Assembly (NCBI RefSeq): GCF_016680995.1 | Contig: NZ_JAEQMG010000048.1 | Coordinates: 310,001-374,000, forward strand | Direction of reading: 5' to 3' | DNA: 64,000 nucleotides | DNA from: Ruminococcus difficilis | GTDB taxonomy: Bacteria; Bacillota_A; Clostridia; Oscillospirales; Acutalibacteraceae | Shown here: in pieces, positions 55,047-63,419 of the stretch | How positions within the stretch are numbered: position 1 is the first letter of the stretch | Layout: each line of letters starts with the position of its first letter | The notes under the pieces: model-generated | Database searches by the model: none | Seen by the model: the letters and a program-made list of their open reading frames with translations, nothing else | What the model was told of the DNA's origin: nothing | Position numbers and translations under genes: made by a program

Positions 55047-56618
55047 ATGAAAGCTGTTATTTATGCAAGATATAGTTCATCAGCACAAAGAGAGGCAAGC
55101 ATAGAGCAACAGGTTGAAGTGTGCGAAAACTACGCACGCAATAATGATTATCAAGTTGTTAAGGTCTATTCTGATAAAGCAAAGACAGGGCGAACAGATG
55201 ATAGACCGGGGTTAAAGAAACTACTCTCAGACTGCTCAAAAAATATATTTGATGTAGTATTGATCTATGCTATGGATAGATTCAGCAGAGATACAAGACT
55301 TGCTCTTGAAAACTTATACAAAATAGAATTTGAAAACAATAAAAAAGTCATTTCGGTGACACAGCCCCTTGATGATTCTCCTTGGGGACGTTTTTATCGA
55401 GTTGTGCAAATGGCAGACGCACAAAAGTATAGCGAGGAGTTGGCGGAGAAAGTTAAACGAGGCATGAAATATAATGCTGATAAGTGCTTATATAACGGCG
55501 GTAGCGTACCACTGGGATTTAAAATTGTGGATAAAAGATACGAAATAAATCCCGATACTGCCCCGATTGTAAAAATGATATTTGAATGGTACGCCGACGG
55601 TGTAACCGTTGCCGATATAGCTAAAAAGCTAAATGCACAAGGAGCGAAAACCTCTTTCGGGCGACCTTTCAACAAGAATTCCCTGCATACCCTATTGAAA
55701 AACAAAAAGTATTTAGGGTACTATACATTTGATGGATTGGAAATTCCTGACGCAATACCGCAGATTATATCAGATGAACTGTTTGATAAAGTTGCAAAAA
55801 GAATGGCTACAAACAAGCAAGCCCCTGCGAGAGCAAAGGCTAAGGTCGAATACATACTTACAACTAAACTTTTTTGCGGACACTGCAAGGGTATGATGAC
55901 AGGCTTTTCCGCTACAGGACACTTAAAGAAAACCTATAGATACTATGTCTGTAACAAGACTAAAGAAGTTCCAAAAAACTGCAATAAAAAAGCGGTTCAT
56001 AAAGAGTATATTGAAGATTTGGTTATAGAACGGTGCCGTAAACTGTTGACGACCAAAAACATACAACGGATAACTAAAGAATTAGTTGCTACCGCCGAGA
56101 GAGAAAAGGACACTACAAATCTAAAGGCTTTACGAAAAGCACTAAAGGATAACGAAAGAAAGCACGAAAACACCATAAACGCAATCATGGAAAGTGATAT
56201 TGAAAGTGTACGCAAGGCGTTGGGTACTAAGATACCTGTCTTAGAAGCTGAACACGAGGAAATCGAAAAACAGATTGAAGCAGAGGAGCGGTTATTTGCT
56301 TCTATCTCCGAATCAAGTATACTATTCTTCTTAACGAGTTTGAAGAAAGGCAATATCAATGATATTAAGTACCGCAAATTGCTGGTGAATGTGTTTGTCA
56401 ATAAAATCTATTTATACGATGATAAAGTAACAATAACATTTAATTCAGGCGACGAGCCTGTAACTATATCAGACACACTCCTTTCAGAATTAGATGAACA
56501 CAGTAAGCCCTCCAAGGGTTTGAGTTCAAAAAAAGATGGACCACCACAGCAGAGCAAATCCGAAATCGTCATCGTCGGTGACTGTTTCGGATTTCTCATT
56601 TTCCGTGGTTTTGTCTGA
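55047..56618 (+). CDS. Large serine recombinase
   Basis: A 523-residue site-specific integrase-type recombinase. The N-terminal catalytic domain has Ser10 (YARYSSSAQ) and conserved Arg residues (YAMDRFSRD); a recombinase domain follows (about 155-260), then a zinc ribbon (CGHC...C...C, about 275-315), and a coiled coil with Glu/Lys repeats at about 355-420. Such enzymes integrate and excise phages and conjugative elements. Its presence implies a mobile element whose ends I could not define. The C-terminal 30 residues differ from the family's usual end. Confidence 0.93.
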   Translation: MKAVIYARYSSSAQREASIEQQVEVCENYARNNDYQVVKVYSDKAKTGRTDDRPGLKKLLSDCSKNIFDVVLIYAMDRFSRDTRLALENLYKIEFENNKKVISVTQPLDDSPWGRFYRVVQMADAQKYSEELAEKVKRGMKYNADKCLYNGGSVPLGFKIVDKRYEINPDTAPIVKMIFEWYADGVTVADIAKKLNAQGAKTSFGRPFNKNSLHTLLKNKKYLGYYTFDGLEIPDAIPQIISDELFDKVAKRMATNKQAPARAKAKVEYILTTKLFCGHCKGMMTGFSATGHLKKTYRYYVCNKTKEVPKNCNKKAVHKEYIEDLVIERCRKLLTTKNIQRITKELVATAEREKDTTNLKALRKALKDNERKHENTINAIMESDIESVRKALGTKIPVLEAEHEEIEKQIEAEERLFASISESSILFFLTSLKKGNINDIKYRKLLVNVFVNKIYLYDDKVTITFNSGDEPVTISDTLLSELDEHSKPSKGLSSKKDGPPQQSKSEIVIVGDCFGFLIFRGFV

Positions 56619-56646
56619 ATGTGAGCTATATCCGTATAATCGAATC

Positions 56647-56682
56647 AGGCAGGGAGTTTTGACGCTCCCTGCCTGTTTTTTA
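56647..56682 (+). terminator. Terminator of the large recombinase gene
   Basis: AGGCAGGGAG and CTCCCTGCCT with an 8-nt loop, then GTTTTTTA. It may also insulate the convergent 82-residue gene. Confidence 0.85.
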
Positions 56683-56697
56683 CTCTCGCAGCGATAT

Positions 56698-56946
56698 TTA
56701 CATCTGTTCGATCACCGGCCCACATTCGCTCTGTTCTTCGTCCTGTTGCTTCAAAAGCTCTTGCGCCTGTCTCCATTCTTCAAACTCTTTTTGTCCTTCC
56801 TCGGTCTCAAAGAAGGCAATGATGTCGGGGAGAACCATTCGTGCAATGGATTCCAATACATGTTCCGGGATTCCGCACTCGGTGTTAGGATCGGGCGGTA
56901 ATCCCATTAAGTCGGCTTCAGTGATTGTCTTGCGTGTTGTTGCCAT
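56698..56946 (-). CDS. Small hypothetical acidic protein
   Basis: An 82-residue, Glu-rich helical protein (TEADLMGLPPDPNTECGIPEH, then FEEWRQAQELLKQQDEEQ). Function not recognised. Its own ATG lacks a ribosome site; instead AAGGAGG serves an ATG at 56975 that would read a 22-residue peptide overlapping the start of this gene, so translation may be coupled. A strong minus-strand promoter lies at 57156-57184. Confidence 0.6.
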   Translation of the reverse strand: MATTRKTITEADLMGLPPDPNTECGIPEHVLESIARMVLPDIIAFFETEEGQKEFEEWRQAQELLKQQDEEQSECGPVIEQM

Positions 56947-57155
56947 AAGACAACGCTTCTATCTTTGTTGGTCATTCCTCCTTCTTATATCAGATTGATT
57001 GTGCCCATCGGGCGGTGGATTTGTAATTCATTTTTCCTCCGACATTTGTTTTTGCTATTTGGAAAGAGTAACTGAAAATGAAATAGCCTCATGTGTCAAG
57101 CAGGTTGACACACAAGACTATGAATCGGCTGTATTCAGTTATCTTTCTGTTTGTT

Positions 57156-57184
57156 ATTATATCAAATTCGAACATATTTGTCAA
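57156..57184 (-). promoter_or_regulatory. Promoter of the 82-residue gene
   Basis: On the minus strand TTGACA (57179-57184), 17-nt spacer, TATAAT (57156-57161). The leader contains a palindrome TGTGTCAA...TTGACACA (about 57095-57115). It is nearly 200 nt upstream of the gene. 56947-57387 otherwise holds no supported gene. Confidence 0.75.
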
Positions 57185-57330
57185 GACTTTGGTTTCGAAC
57201 TATCATTAGTAGAGCCTTTACATATGCCGAACTGTTCTTCAGAGCCGTTCGGCGTTTTCTTTGTATTGCGCCACAATATTTGACAACGGATTTGTATCAC
57301 ACCGGACAAATATTTACTGAAAACTTTTAC

Positions 57331-57359
57331 TTGTAAAACCTCCCGATCTAAGCTAAAAT
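57331..57359 (+). promoter_or_regulatory. Promoter of the dockerin/transglutaminase-like gene
   Basis: TTGTAA (57331-57336), 17-nt spacer, TAAAAT (57354-57359), 28 nt before the start codon. Confidence 0.75.
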
Positions 57360-57387
57360 ACACCAAACCGTGAAGGAGGTTTCTGTT

Positions 57388-58497
57388 ATGAAAATCAAAT
57401 CTGTATTATCTTTATCACTCTGTATTGCTATGATGATGACCGTTTCCGTTCATGCTCAGAGCCGAATATTAGGCGATGTCGACGGTGACGGTGAGATCGG
57501 TATCACCGATGCTACCGTCATTCAGCGATATACGGTCGGTATCAAGACGCCTGTCGCCGTTACTTCTTCTGTTGCGGATATCGACGGCGACCATGCTGTG
57601 ACCGTGATGGATGCTTCACATATCCAACGCTGGATGGTGAATGTATCAGATAGCTATCCGATCTCGAAGCCTGTCTATGAACCGTCACCGACCGATCGGT
57701 ATGTTACGGTCGAGGGCGTCACCTTCGATTTGAAGAAGGTTCCGTCGGAGATCATGCTTACCGATAAAAGCATTACCTTGATGCTCTTGCCAAAGAGCGA
57801 AATCGATCCGCACGATATCACGACGATAGTCAACAACGGTCACTACCGAAACGAGATCGACTACACCGACAGCCGTTTCAAGGAGAGTTACCTGATTGAA
57901 AAGGAGAACGGAATTCTCTACGGCTACGACTGTGAAGTGACCGACAGAGTGGATAATCCTCTCGCTTACGTCTATGCTCATTACAAAAGCGGACTGTACT
58001 TTCCTTTCCAGACAACGGTCAGCTGTATCGGAAAAGCGCACGGAAGCTTCCCGATCGAGCTGTATTACAAGGGCGAACTGATCCGCCGAGTGAACGTCAA
58101 GGTCGACGTCAACCGTGCTCCCGATGATATTGAAAAGACGTTGAATGTTGTTCGCTCGGCAGAGAAAGTGTGCTGGACTTCGTCCATGAACGACAGAGAA
58201 AAGATGAAAGCCTTCGCCGAATACATACGGGATCACTACACATATGATCAGATCATGTGCGTTGAAGGAGCGGTTCTGACCGCCTTTGCTGCGCGCGATC
58301 TGGGACTTGAATCCATGCTTCTATACCCCGGTGGTGAAGCAACCCAGCACTGTGATCGCCATATCGTTACATATAATCTGTACGCCAATACAGCCGTTCC
58401 GGGCGGTCACTGCGCATGCCTGGTCGAGTACGATGATTGCATCCTACGCTATGATGTGCAGGGTGAGCTGTGTATTATCAAGGAATATACATGCTGA
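57388..58497 (+). CDS. Secreted dockerin protein with transglutaminase-like C-terminus
   Basis: A 369-residue exported protein. Signal peptide 1-24 (VHA cut site), type I dockerin at about 28-86 (DVDGDGEIGITDATVIQRY and DIDGDHAVTVMDASHIQRW), a middle beta-rich region, and a C-terminal domain with a possible Cys-His-Asp triad: C291 (MCVEGA), H341 (GGHCACLVEY) and D356 (RYDVQG), as in the transglutaminase-like/cysteine-protease fold. The dockerin is N-terminal, unlike the LRR protein. The start at 57388 follows AAGGAGG by 8 nt. Role probably in cell-surface or secreted complex; substrate unknown. Confidence 0.82.
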   Translation: MKIKSVLSLSLCIAMMMTVSVHAQSRILGDVDGDGEIGITDATVIQRYTVGIKTPVAVTSSVADIDGDHAVTVMDASHIQRWMVNVSDSYPISKPVYEPSPTDRYVTVEGVTFDLKKVPSEIMLTDKSITLMLLPKSEIDPHDITTIVNNGHYRNEIDYTDSRFKESYLIEKENGILYGYDCEVTDRVDNPLAYVYAHYKSGLYFPFQTTVSCIGKAHGSFPIELYYKGELIRRVNVKVDVNRAPDDIEKTLNVVRSAEKVCWTSSMNDREKMKAFAEYIRDHYTYDQIMCVEGAVLTAFAARDLGLESMLLYPGGEATQHCDRHIVTYNLYANTAVPGGHCACLVEYDDCILRYDVQGELCIIKEYTC

Positions 58498-58513
58498 TAA
58501 CTCAACAAGAATC

Positions 58514-58540
58514 GCCGTCCTTCGGGACGGCTTTTTCTTT
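58514..58540 (+). terminator. Terminator of the dockerin/transglutaminase-like gene
   Basis: GCCGTCC-TTCG-GGACGGC followed by TTTTTCTTT. Confidence 0.85.
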
Positions 58541-58627
58541 ATTACACCCAGTAAAACCGGACAACTTTTTCTTTGTCTAAGCGGAGAAATAATTTCTCTT
58601 TTGTGCACTTTTTTGCCCGAAATCTAG

Positions 58628-58814
58628 TGCAACCCACTTTAAGCACTGATTTTTGGCTTGATTTCGTAATCAGAAAATCTCAGCAACCCACAAAATCAAA
58701 AATGTTTCAGTAGCAACCCACCTAAAAACCAGCCCAATAAAGGTCTCAAAAATGGCTTAACGGTCGGCGTTGCCGTCCGTTGTGATGCCCGATAACTTGA
58801 AACAGCAACCCACT
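58628..58814. repeat. Four dispersed AGCAACCCAC-type repeats
   Basis: The motif GCAACCCAC occurs in the same orientation at about 58625, 58682, 58712 and 58804, three times preceded by A/T-rich spacers and AG or CA. Between the last two lies GGTCGGCGTTGCCGTCC. The unit is not part of any open frame. The 690-nt gap 58498-59188 has no supported gene. Confidence 0.6.
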
Positions 58815-58913
58815 TCCTTTTCACCTGCTTCAAAATCGAACTTACACCGTATTCGTCATAATGAACAATTCACTTCATAGAATAAGCCTTCAGCGTTAAT
58901 TCATTTTGGGGAC

Positions 58914-59025
58914 GGTATTATGCAGGGACGACAACGCATTGTACTAAAATGGCGCTTATCTAAGCGCTTTTCGATGTTTTGGTGGTGTGTAGAAAAAATA
59001 TCGTCCCCACCGTCCCCGAGTAATA
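58914..59025. repeat. Inverted-repeat element, GGGGACGGT type
   Basis: Bounded by TTTGGGGACGGTATTATGC and the inverted ATATCGTCCCCACCGTCCCC, with GGCGCTTA...TAAGCGC in the middle. The end sequence GGGGACGGT is common to stem-loop repeats in many bacteria. Confidence 0.65.
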
Positions 59026-59160
59026 AACGAGGATATAAGAAGGTCAATCACCTTATAATTCTTCTCCAAGAACACATCTCAAAACCAGATGTTTAAGAAC
59101 CATAATTTTACGATTCAAATAGCGAAAATCATTCCAAATTTGCTCATCAGAAACGAGAAC

Positions 59161-59187
59161 AGCGGTGAGATTATCTGTCTCACCGCT
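59161..59187 (-). terminator. Hairpin after the DUF6809-like gene
   Basis: AGCGGTGAGA-TTATCTG-TCTCACCGCT, a perfect 10-bp stem, 1 nt past the stop codon on the minus strand. The following T run is weak. Confidence 0.6.
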
Positions 59188-59188
59188 G

Positions 59189-59452
59189 CTATGATTCTGT
59201 ATAAATCTCTGTTGCGATCTTCACGCCGAGCTTGAAGCCTTCGATATAAGCATCCTTCTCAGACAGAGCGATCAGCGAAAGCTGACAGCTTTCTATCTGT
59301 TCCAGCTTTTCTTTTTGCTGCTCCGAAGTGATTATTGATCGAAACTCATCGAGTAATTTCGCCATCTCTGAGAGCTTTTTCTTGGTGTCCCTGCCCTGAT
59401 TATACTCGCTTGGATTCACATTTCCGAAGTAGAAATCTTCTAACGTGGTCAT
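59189..59452 (-). CDS. DUF6809-like small protein
   Basis: An 87-residue helical protein (MTTLEDFYFGNVNPSEYN, QQKEKLEQIESCQLSL, YIEGFKLGVKIATEI). This pattern is seen in many small Clostridial proteins of unknown role (DUF6809-type), often with mobile elements. The start at 59452 has AAGGAG upstream; the longer frame is not supported. It lies 83 nt after hsdR on the same strand. Confidence 0.7.
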   Translation of the reverse strand: MTTLEDFYFGNVNPSEYNQGRDTKKKLSEMAKLLDEFRSIITSEQQKEKLEQIESCQLSLIALSEKDAYIEGFKLGVKIATEIYTES

Positions 59453-59535
59453 GGTATCACGCTCCTTACAAGCACAATACAATACCACAGAAAACGAAAA
59501 AGTCAAGCAGAATTAATCACTTTCTAAATTGATAA

Positions 59536-62500
59536 TCAAGCGACTTCTCCTATCCAGCCATAGCCCTGTACCGCCATATCGACAAAGTGATTCATTAGCA
59601 AGTTGATTTTGGAATCGAATGAGACCTTGTCATAGCTATCGGGCAAATCTTCGTTGAGCGATACCGCTACAGCTGATCTCACCGTTTCTCTAGTCTGGTC
59701 ATCTTTGTACCAATCCACTACCAGCAATTCGTTACGACTTTCTGTCAGTTTCTTGAATAGATTCTTAGCGGACAGTTTAACCTTTTGCTCTTCCTTTTGA
59801 GAGAGCTTTTTTCCGGCTGCTAATAGATCATAGATTTCCAGTTCTTCTTCGGTAAGTCCTTCAGTATTAGCTCGCTCATTCTCCTGCTGTAATTCCTCGA
59901 TGAGTTTAATCAATTGCTCATAGTAATCCTCGTTCTCAGAACCGCCTGCATTATACCGATCAATGATATTTTTATAACGCTGAGAGAACTTACTACGGGT
60001 ACAGTTTTTGTTAAGCATCTGCTGCAGTGCTTTCTTTATATAATCCTTGAGATCATCGATCTCAATTGCCTTATACTGGGCAACCTTGATTTCTTTTCTC
60101 AGTTCGTCTACATCGATTTTTGATAGATCAATTACCTTTGTACGGTGGATCACATACTCTGCATCGTCCTCAAGAGATGAATTAGCAGATACGCTGCCAT
60201 CCAGCACTTTTGCCATTCTGACTCTGGCGCGGGCGACTTTTTCATCGTCTATCGTATGCCGGAACAAACCGTGCAGATAAACCAGCGCGGCGAATTTGTC
60301 ATTCTCCCAGTTCTTTTCAAATACTTCGGGCTTTGATGCGTCATAAAGATTAACCAGTGTATTCAAAATGACCTTAAACTTTTCTTTGTCATCATCGTTA
60401 GCTATAATGGTATCATAAGCAGAGCGCAACATATCCAAACGGTCAAGCACGTTGTTATTCTCAACGATTGTGCTGATATCAATCCCGAGTGACAGCAAAA
60501 ACTCATCCGCTTCTGCAATTGTTGCGTCAATATATCCGATCAGCTTGTCGATATCTTTTGCAGGAAACTCTGTGCCATCATTACCGGTGGCATACTGAGA
60601 TAAAGCCTTCTGCATATACTTAAAGACGTTCACATAGTCTACGATGATACCGCACGCCTTGCCGGGATAGACGCGGTTAGTACGAGCGATCGCCTGCATC
60701 AGCGTATGCCCTTTCATCGGCTTGTCCAGATAAAGGGTAGACAGATTCTTGACGTCAAATCCTGTCAACCACATCGCGCAGACAAAGACAAGCTGCAGCG
60801 GATCATAATCCAGTTTGAACCGATCTTCAATATCCAGACCTTCCGGTGAGATTTCGTTCATCTTGCGGCGATGCTCAGTAATATCCAAGCCCTGCTTGCT
60901 GAACTTCTCGCCCTCGTCCTGCTCCTCAGAAATGATAACCGCCATCTCTACACTATCCATATAGTTCAGGATGTTCTTTAAGCGGTCGCGCTCTTCTTTT
61001 GTTTTTGCGGCGTTTCGCTCCTGTACGATCTTCTGTCGTTCAATCTTCCAATAGTGTTGAACCTTGTCATACATCTTAACGGCGGTATACTTATCAACCG
61101 ATACCACCATGCCTTTGCCGAGGAATCCCCGACGTGGGAAGTGATGCGCGATATCCTGAGCGATCTTATCCAGTCTGTCCTCGCGCTTGATAACCTCTAA
61201 AATACGGGATGACGAATTCTCCAGTAAACGTGTTTCATCCTCGTTCAAATTCTCATCCTCAATAATATCGACGATATCGTCATCAAGGAAGTCGTTTTCC
61301 AATCCGACCTCAGGAACTCTGCGCGAGTAGTACAGCGGTACTGTCGAGCCGTCCTCTACCGATTGAGCAAAGTTATATTCCGATACATAGTTGCCGAACC
61401 ACTGATTCGTCAGGCGCTTTGAGCCGAGCAGAGGTGTACCGGTAAACGCAATATAGTTCGCGTTCGGCAGAGCGATGCGCATATTCTCCGCCAAATCTTT
61501 ATACTGTGTTCTGTGCGCTTCATCCACCAACACGATGATATCGTCACGTTCAGACAACACAGGGTACTTTTTACCCTTGTCGTAGCGGAACTTATGTATC
61601 AGGGTGAAGATGAATGACTTGTTTGTTTTAAGGAATTCTCTGAGCTGACGGCTGTTGCGAGGCTGGCACTCTTCTTTCGTCCCGATGACCTCGGTGCGGA
61701 CAAAGTTCTTGTGTATCTGGGTGTCCAGATCCTCTCTGTCCGTAATGATCAAAAAGCTGAAATTGCCCTCGATCTTACGGCGCACCTTACGGGCGAACAT
61801 GACCATCGAATAGGATTTACCGGAGCCTTGCGTATGCCAGAAAACACCGAGCTTTCCGTTCAACTCTTTACGATTCTTCACGGATTTCATCAGATTATTA
61901 ACGCCGAGATACTGGTGATTCTTAGCGATGATCTTGACGCTCTGATTCTCAAAGAGGATAAAATTCTCGATATAATCGATCAGTCGAGCTTTATCCAGCA
62001 GACCGTCAACAAAGTATCTGACGGAACTATCCTCAACACTATCAGGATCAGCCAGAAGCTCTCTGTCGAGTGATTCTTTTTCGTCCTTGACTTTCAGCCA
62101 CTCGAAGAAGTAGTCAAAGGTAGCGTTGAATGCGCCGAGCTTCGTCTGAATGCCGTTGGAGAGAGCGCAGATCTGGTTGAACGCAAAGAGGTTGGGGATA
62201 TCTCTGCGATAATCCAGCAGATTCTTATTATACGCTTCCTCTACCTTGATAACGCTGTTTTTTAACTCGATGAACACCAGCGGCAGACCGTTGACAAAGA
62301 TCAGAATATCGGGGCGGCGATAATACACCCTGCCCTGAATCCACATCTGCGATACTGCGGTGAAGGAGTTGTTCCCGGGACGGTCAAAGTCGATCAGCTT
62401 AACAAAATCAAAGTCCTCTTTTCCGTTTCTGCGAACTGTAATCTTGATGCCGTTGCGTAACTGCTGATATAGCTTATAGTTGGTAGCGGTCATATCCGTT

Positions 62501-62760
62501 CCGGTGAAATCACGGCGCAAATCCTTGACGATCTGCTCCAGATATTGATCCTCTACCGTCGGATTAATCTGCTTTAAGGAGCTGAGGAGGATATCCGGCA
62601 ATACGCACTCCCTCTTAGAAGCGCGACCGGTACCGTCCGGCAGAGCTTCACGCTTTGACGGATCAGCATCACAGACAATGACGTCATACTCAAAAGGCTT
62701 CGCCCTGAGCTTGTCCAATATCGCCTGTTCTATATCGTTTTCAGAAATGAAGTTACGCAT
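59536..62760 (-). CDS. hsdR: Type I restriction enzyme, R (translocase/nuclease) subunit
   Basis: A 1074-residue HsdR. The N-terminal nuclease carries RPDILIFVNGLPLVFIELKN (PD-ExK type, about residues 148-167); the helicase/translocase has Walker A WHTQGSGKS (about 308-316), Walker B VDEAHRTQ (about 410) and AFTGTPL. The C-terminal third is helical, as expected for binding the M2S core. HsdR cuts DNA after ATP-driven translocation once HsdS recognises an unmodified site. HsdM and HsdS are not in the window. It overlaps the upstream 215-residue gene by 8 nt. Confidence 0.95.
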   Translation of the reverse strand: MRNFISENDIEQAILDKLRAKPFEYDVIVCDADPSKREALPDGTGRASKRECVLPDILLSSLKQINPTVEDQYLEQIVKDLRRDFTGTDMTATNYKLYQQLRNGIKITVRRNGKEDFDFVKLIDFDRPGNNSFTAVSQMWIQGRVYYRRPDILIFVNGLPLVFIELKNSVIKVEEAYNKNLLDYRRDIPNLFAFNQICALSNGIQTKLGAFNATFDYFFEWLKVKDEKESLDRELLADPDSVEDSSVRYFVDGLLDKARLIDYIENFILFENQSVKIIAKNHQYLGVNNLMKSVKNRKELNGKLGVFWHTQGSGKSYSMVMFARKVRRKIEGNFSFLIITDREDLDTQIHKNFVRTEVIGTKEECQPRNSRQLREFLKTNKSFIFTLIHKFRYDKGKKYPVLSERDDIIVLVDEAHRTQYKDLAENMRIALPNANYIAFTGTPLLGSKRLTNQWFGNYVSEYNFAQSVEDGSTVPLYYSRRVPEVGLENDFLDDDIVDIIEDENLNEDETRLLENSSSRILEVIKREDRLDKIAQDIAHHFPRRGFLGKGMVVSVDKYTAVKMYDKVQHYWKIERQKIVQERNAAKTKEERDRLKNILNYMDSVEMAVIISEEQDEGEKFSKQGLDITEHRRKMNEISPEGLDIEDRFKLDYDPLQLVFVCAMWLTGFDVKNLSTLYLDKPMKGHTLMQAIARTNRVYPGKACGIIVDYVNVFKYMQKALSQYATGNDGTEFPAKDIDKLIGYIDATIAEADEFLLSLGIDISTIVENNNVLDRLDMLRSAYDTIIANDDDKEKFKVILNTLVNLYDASKPEVFEKNWENDKFAALVYLHGLFRHTIDDEKVARARVRMAKVLDGSVSANSSLEDDAEYVIHRTKVIDLSKIDVDELRKEIKVAQYKAIEIDDLKDYIKKALQQMLNKNCTRSKFSQRYKNIIDRYNAGGSENEDYYEQLIKLIEELQQENERANTEGLTEEELEIYDLLAAGKKLSQKEEQKVKLSAKNLFKKLTESRNELLVVDWYKDDQTRETVRSAVAVSLNEDLPDSYDKVSFDSKINLLMNHFVDMAVQGYGWIGEVA

Positions 62761-63400
62761 AGCTTTCCTCTTTTTTTATTGAAAGGGCTGAACGATAGAA
62801 TATTTGATCCTTTATTATCGTTTTAACCGGTGTTGGAACCTTCTTGCAATTATCAATTGCGCTTGAAAGAATGTCTTTCACACTGATTCTGGACAACCTC
62901 ACTCGTTTCATTACGTCTTTTGCAGTTACCTCTGATTTTGCGCTTCGAATTAAAGATTCCATGAAGTTTTGAAACGAATCAAGATACCCTTCCCGTATGC
63001 CTTTTCTTACATCGATTGCTACATAGTTTTGGAAATTTAAAACATTTCGTTTTCCGGGATTGTTTTGTAAAACCAAAATCTCTGTTTCTCCGGAATATCT
63101 CCAATTAATTCTATCTTCCAATTTGTTTTTGAAGTCGACAAATGCTTTATTACTGAAATACCAATCTCCCGACATAGCTTCATTTACTCTTTTGTAGGTT
63201 GGATCTTTTGATTTTGTAAAATCATCTGTATAACCTATTGCATATATCGAACAATACTTTGCTGAATTATAATGGATGTATTCAAATTCTTTCAAAATCT
63301 CTGTTTCTGTAGAACGAGCAAAAAGAAAAACTACAATCTCTAAACTCTCTATCTGTCGTTCTCTTCTTTCGATTTCTTCATAACTACTTGCAGCAAACAT
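62753..63400 (-). CDS. Unrecognised protein coupled to hsdR
   Basis: A 215-residue protein that I do not recognise. The first half is an alpha/beta stretch (ESLEIVVFLFARSTETEIL, YCSIYAIGYTD), the second half carries LVLQNNPGKRNVLNFQNYVAIDVRKG and a basic end (KKVPTPVKTIIKDQ). No signal or membrane segment. Its stop overlaps the hsdR start, so they are co-translated; a restriction-accessory or anti-phage role is plausible but unproven. Confidence 0.7.
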   Translation of the reverse strand: MFAASSYEEIERRERQIESLEIVVFLFARSTETEILKEFEYIHYNSAKYCSIYAIGYTDDFTKSKDPTYKRVNEAMSGDWYFSNKAFVDFKNKLEDRINWRYSGETEILVLQNNPGKRNVLNFQNYVAIDVRKGIREGYLDSFQNFMESLIRSAKSEVTAKDVMKRVRLSRISVKDILSSAIDNCKKVPTPVKTIIKDQIFYRSALSIKKEESYA

Positions 63401-63419
63401 AATGACCTCCTACATACTT

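Noticed and set aside
56999..57283. 94-codon plus-strand frame in the gap before the dockerin/transglutaminase-like gene
   Set aside because: No ribosome site, no family resemblance, and it overlaps a strong opposite promoter.
58625..58814. CRISPR array suggested by the AGCAACCCAC repeats
   Set aside because: The unit is only about 10 nt, spacing is irregular (about 30 to 90 nt), and there are no cas genes.
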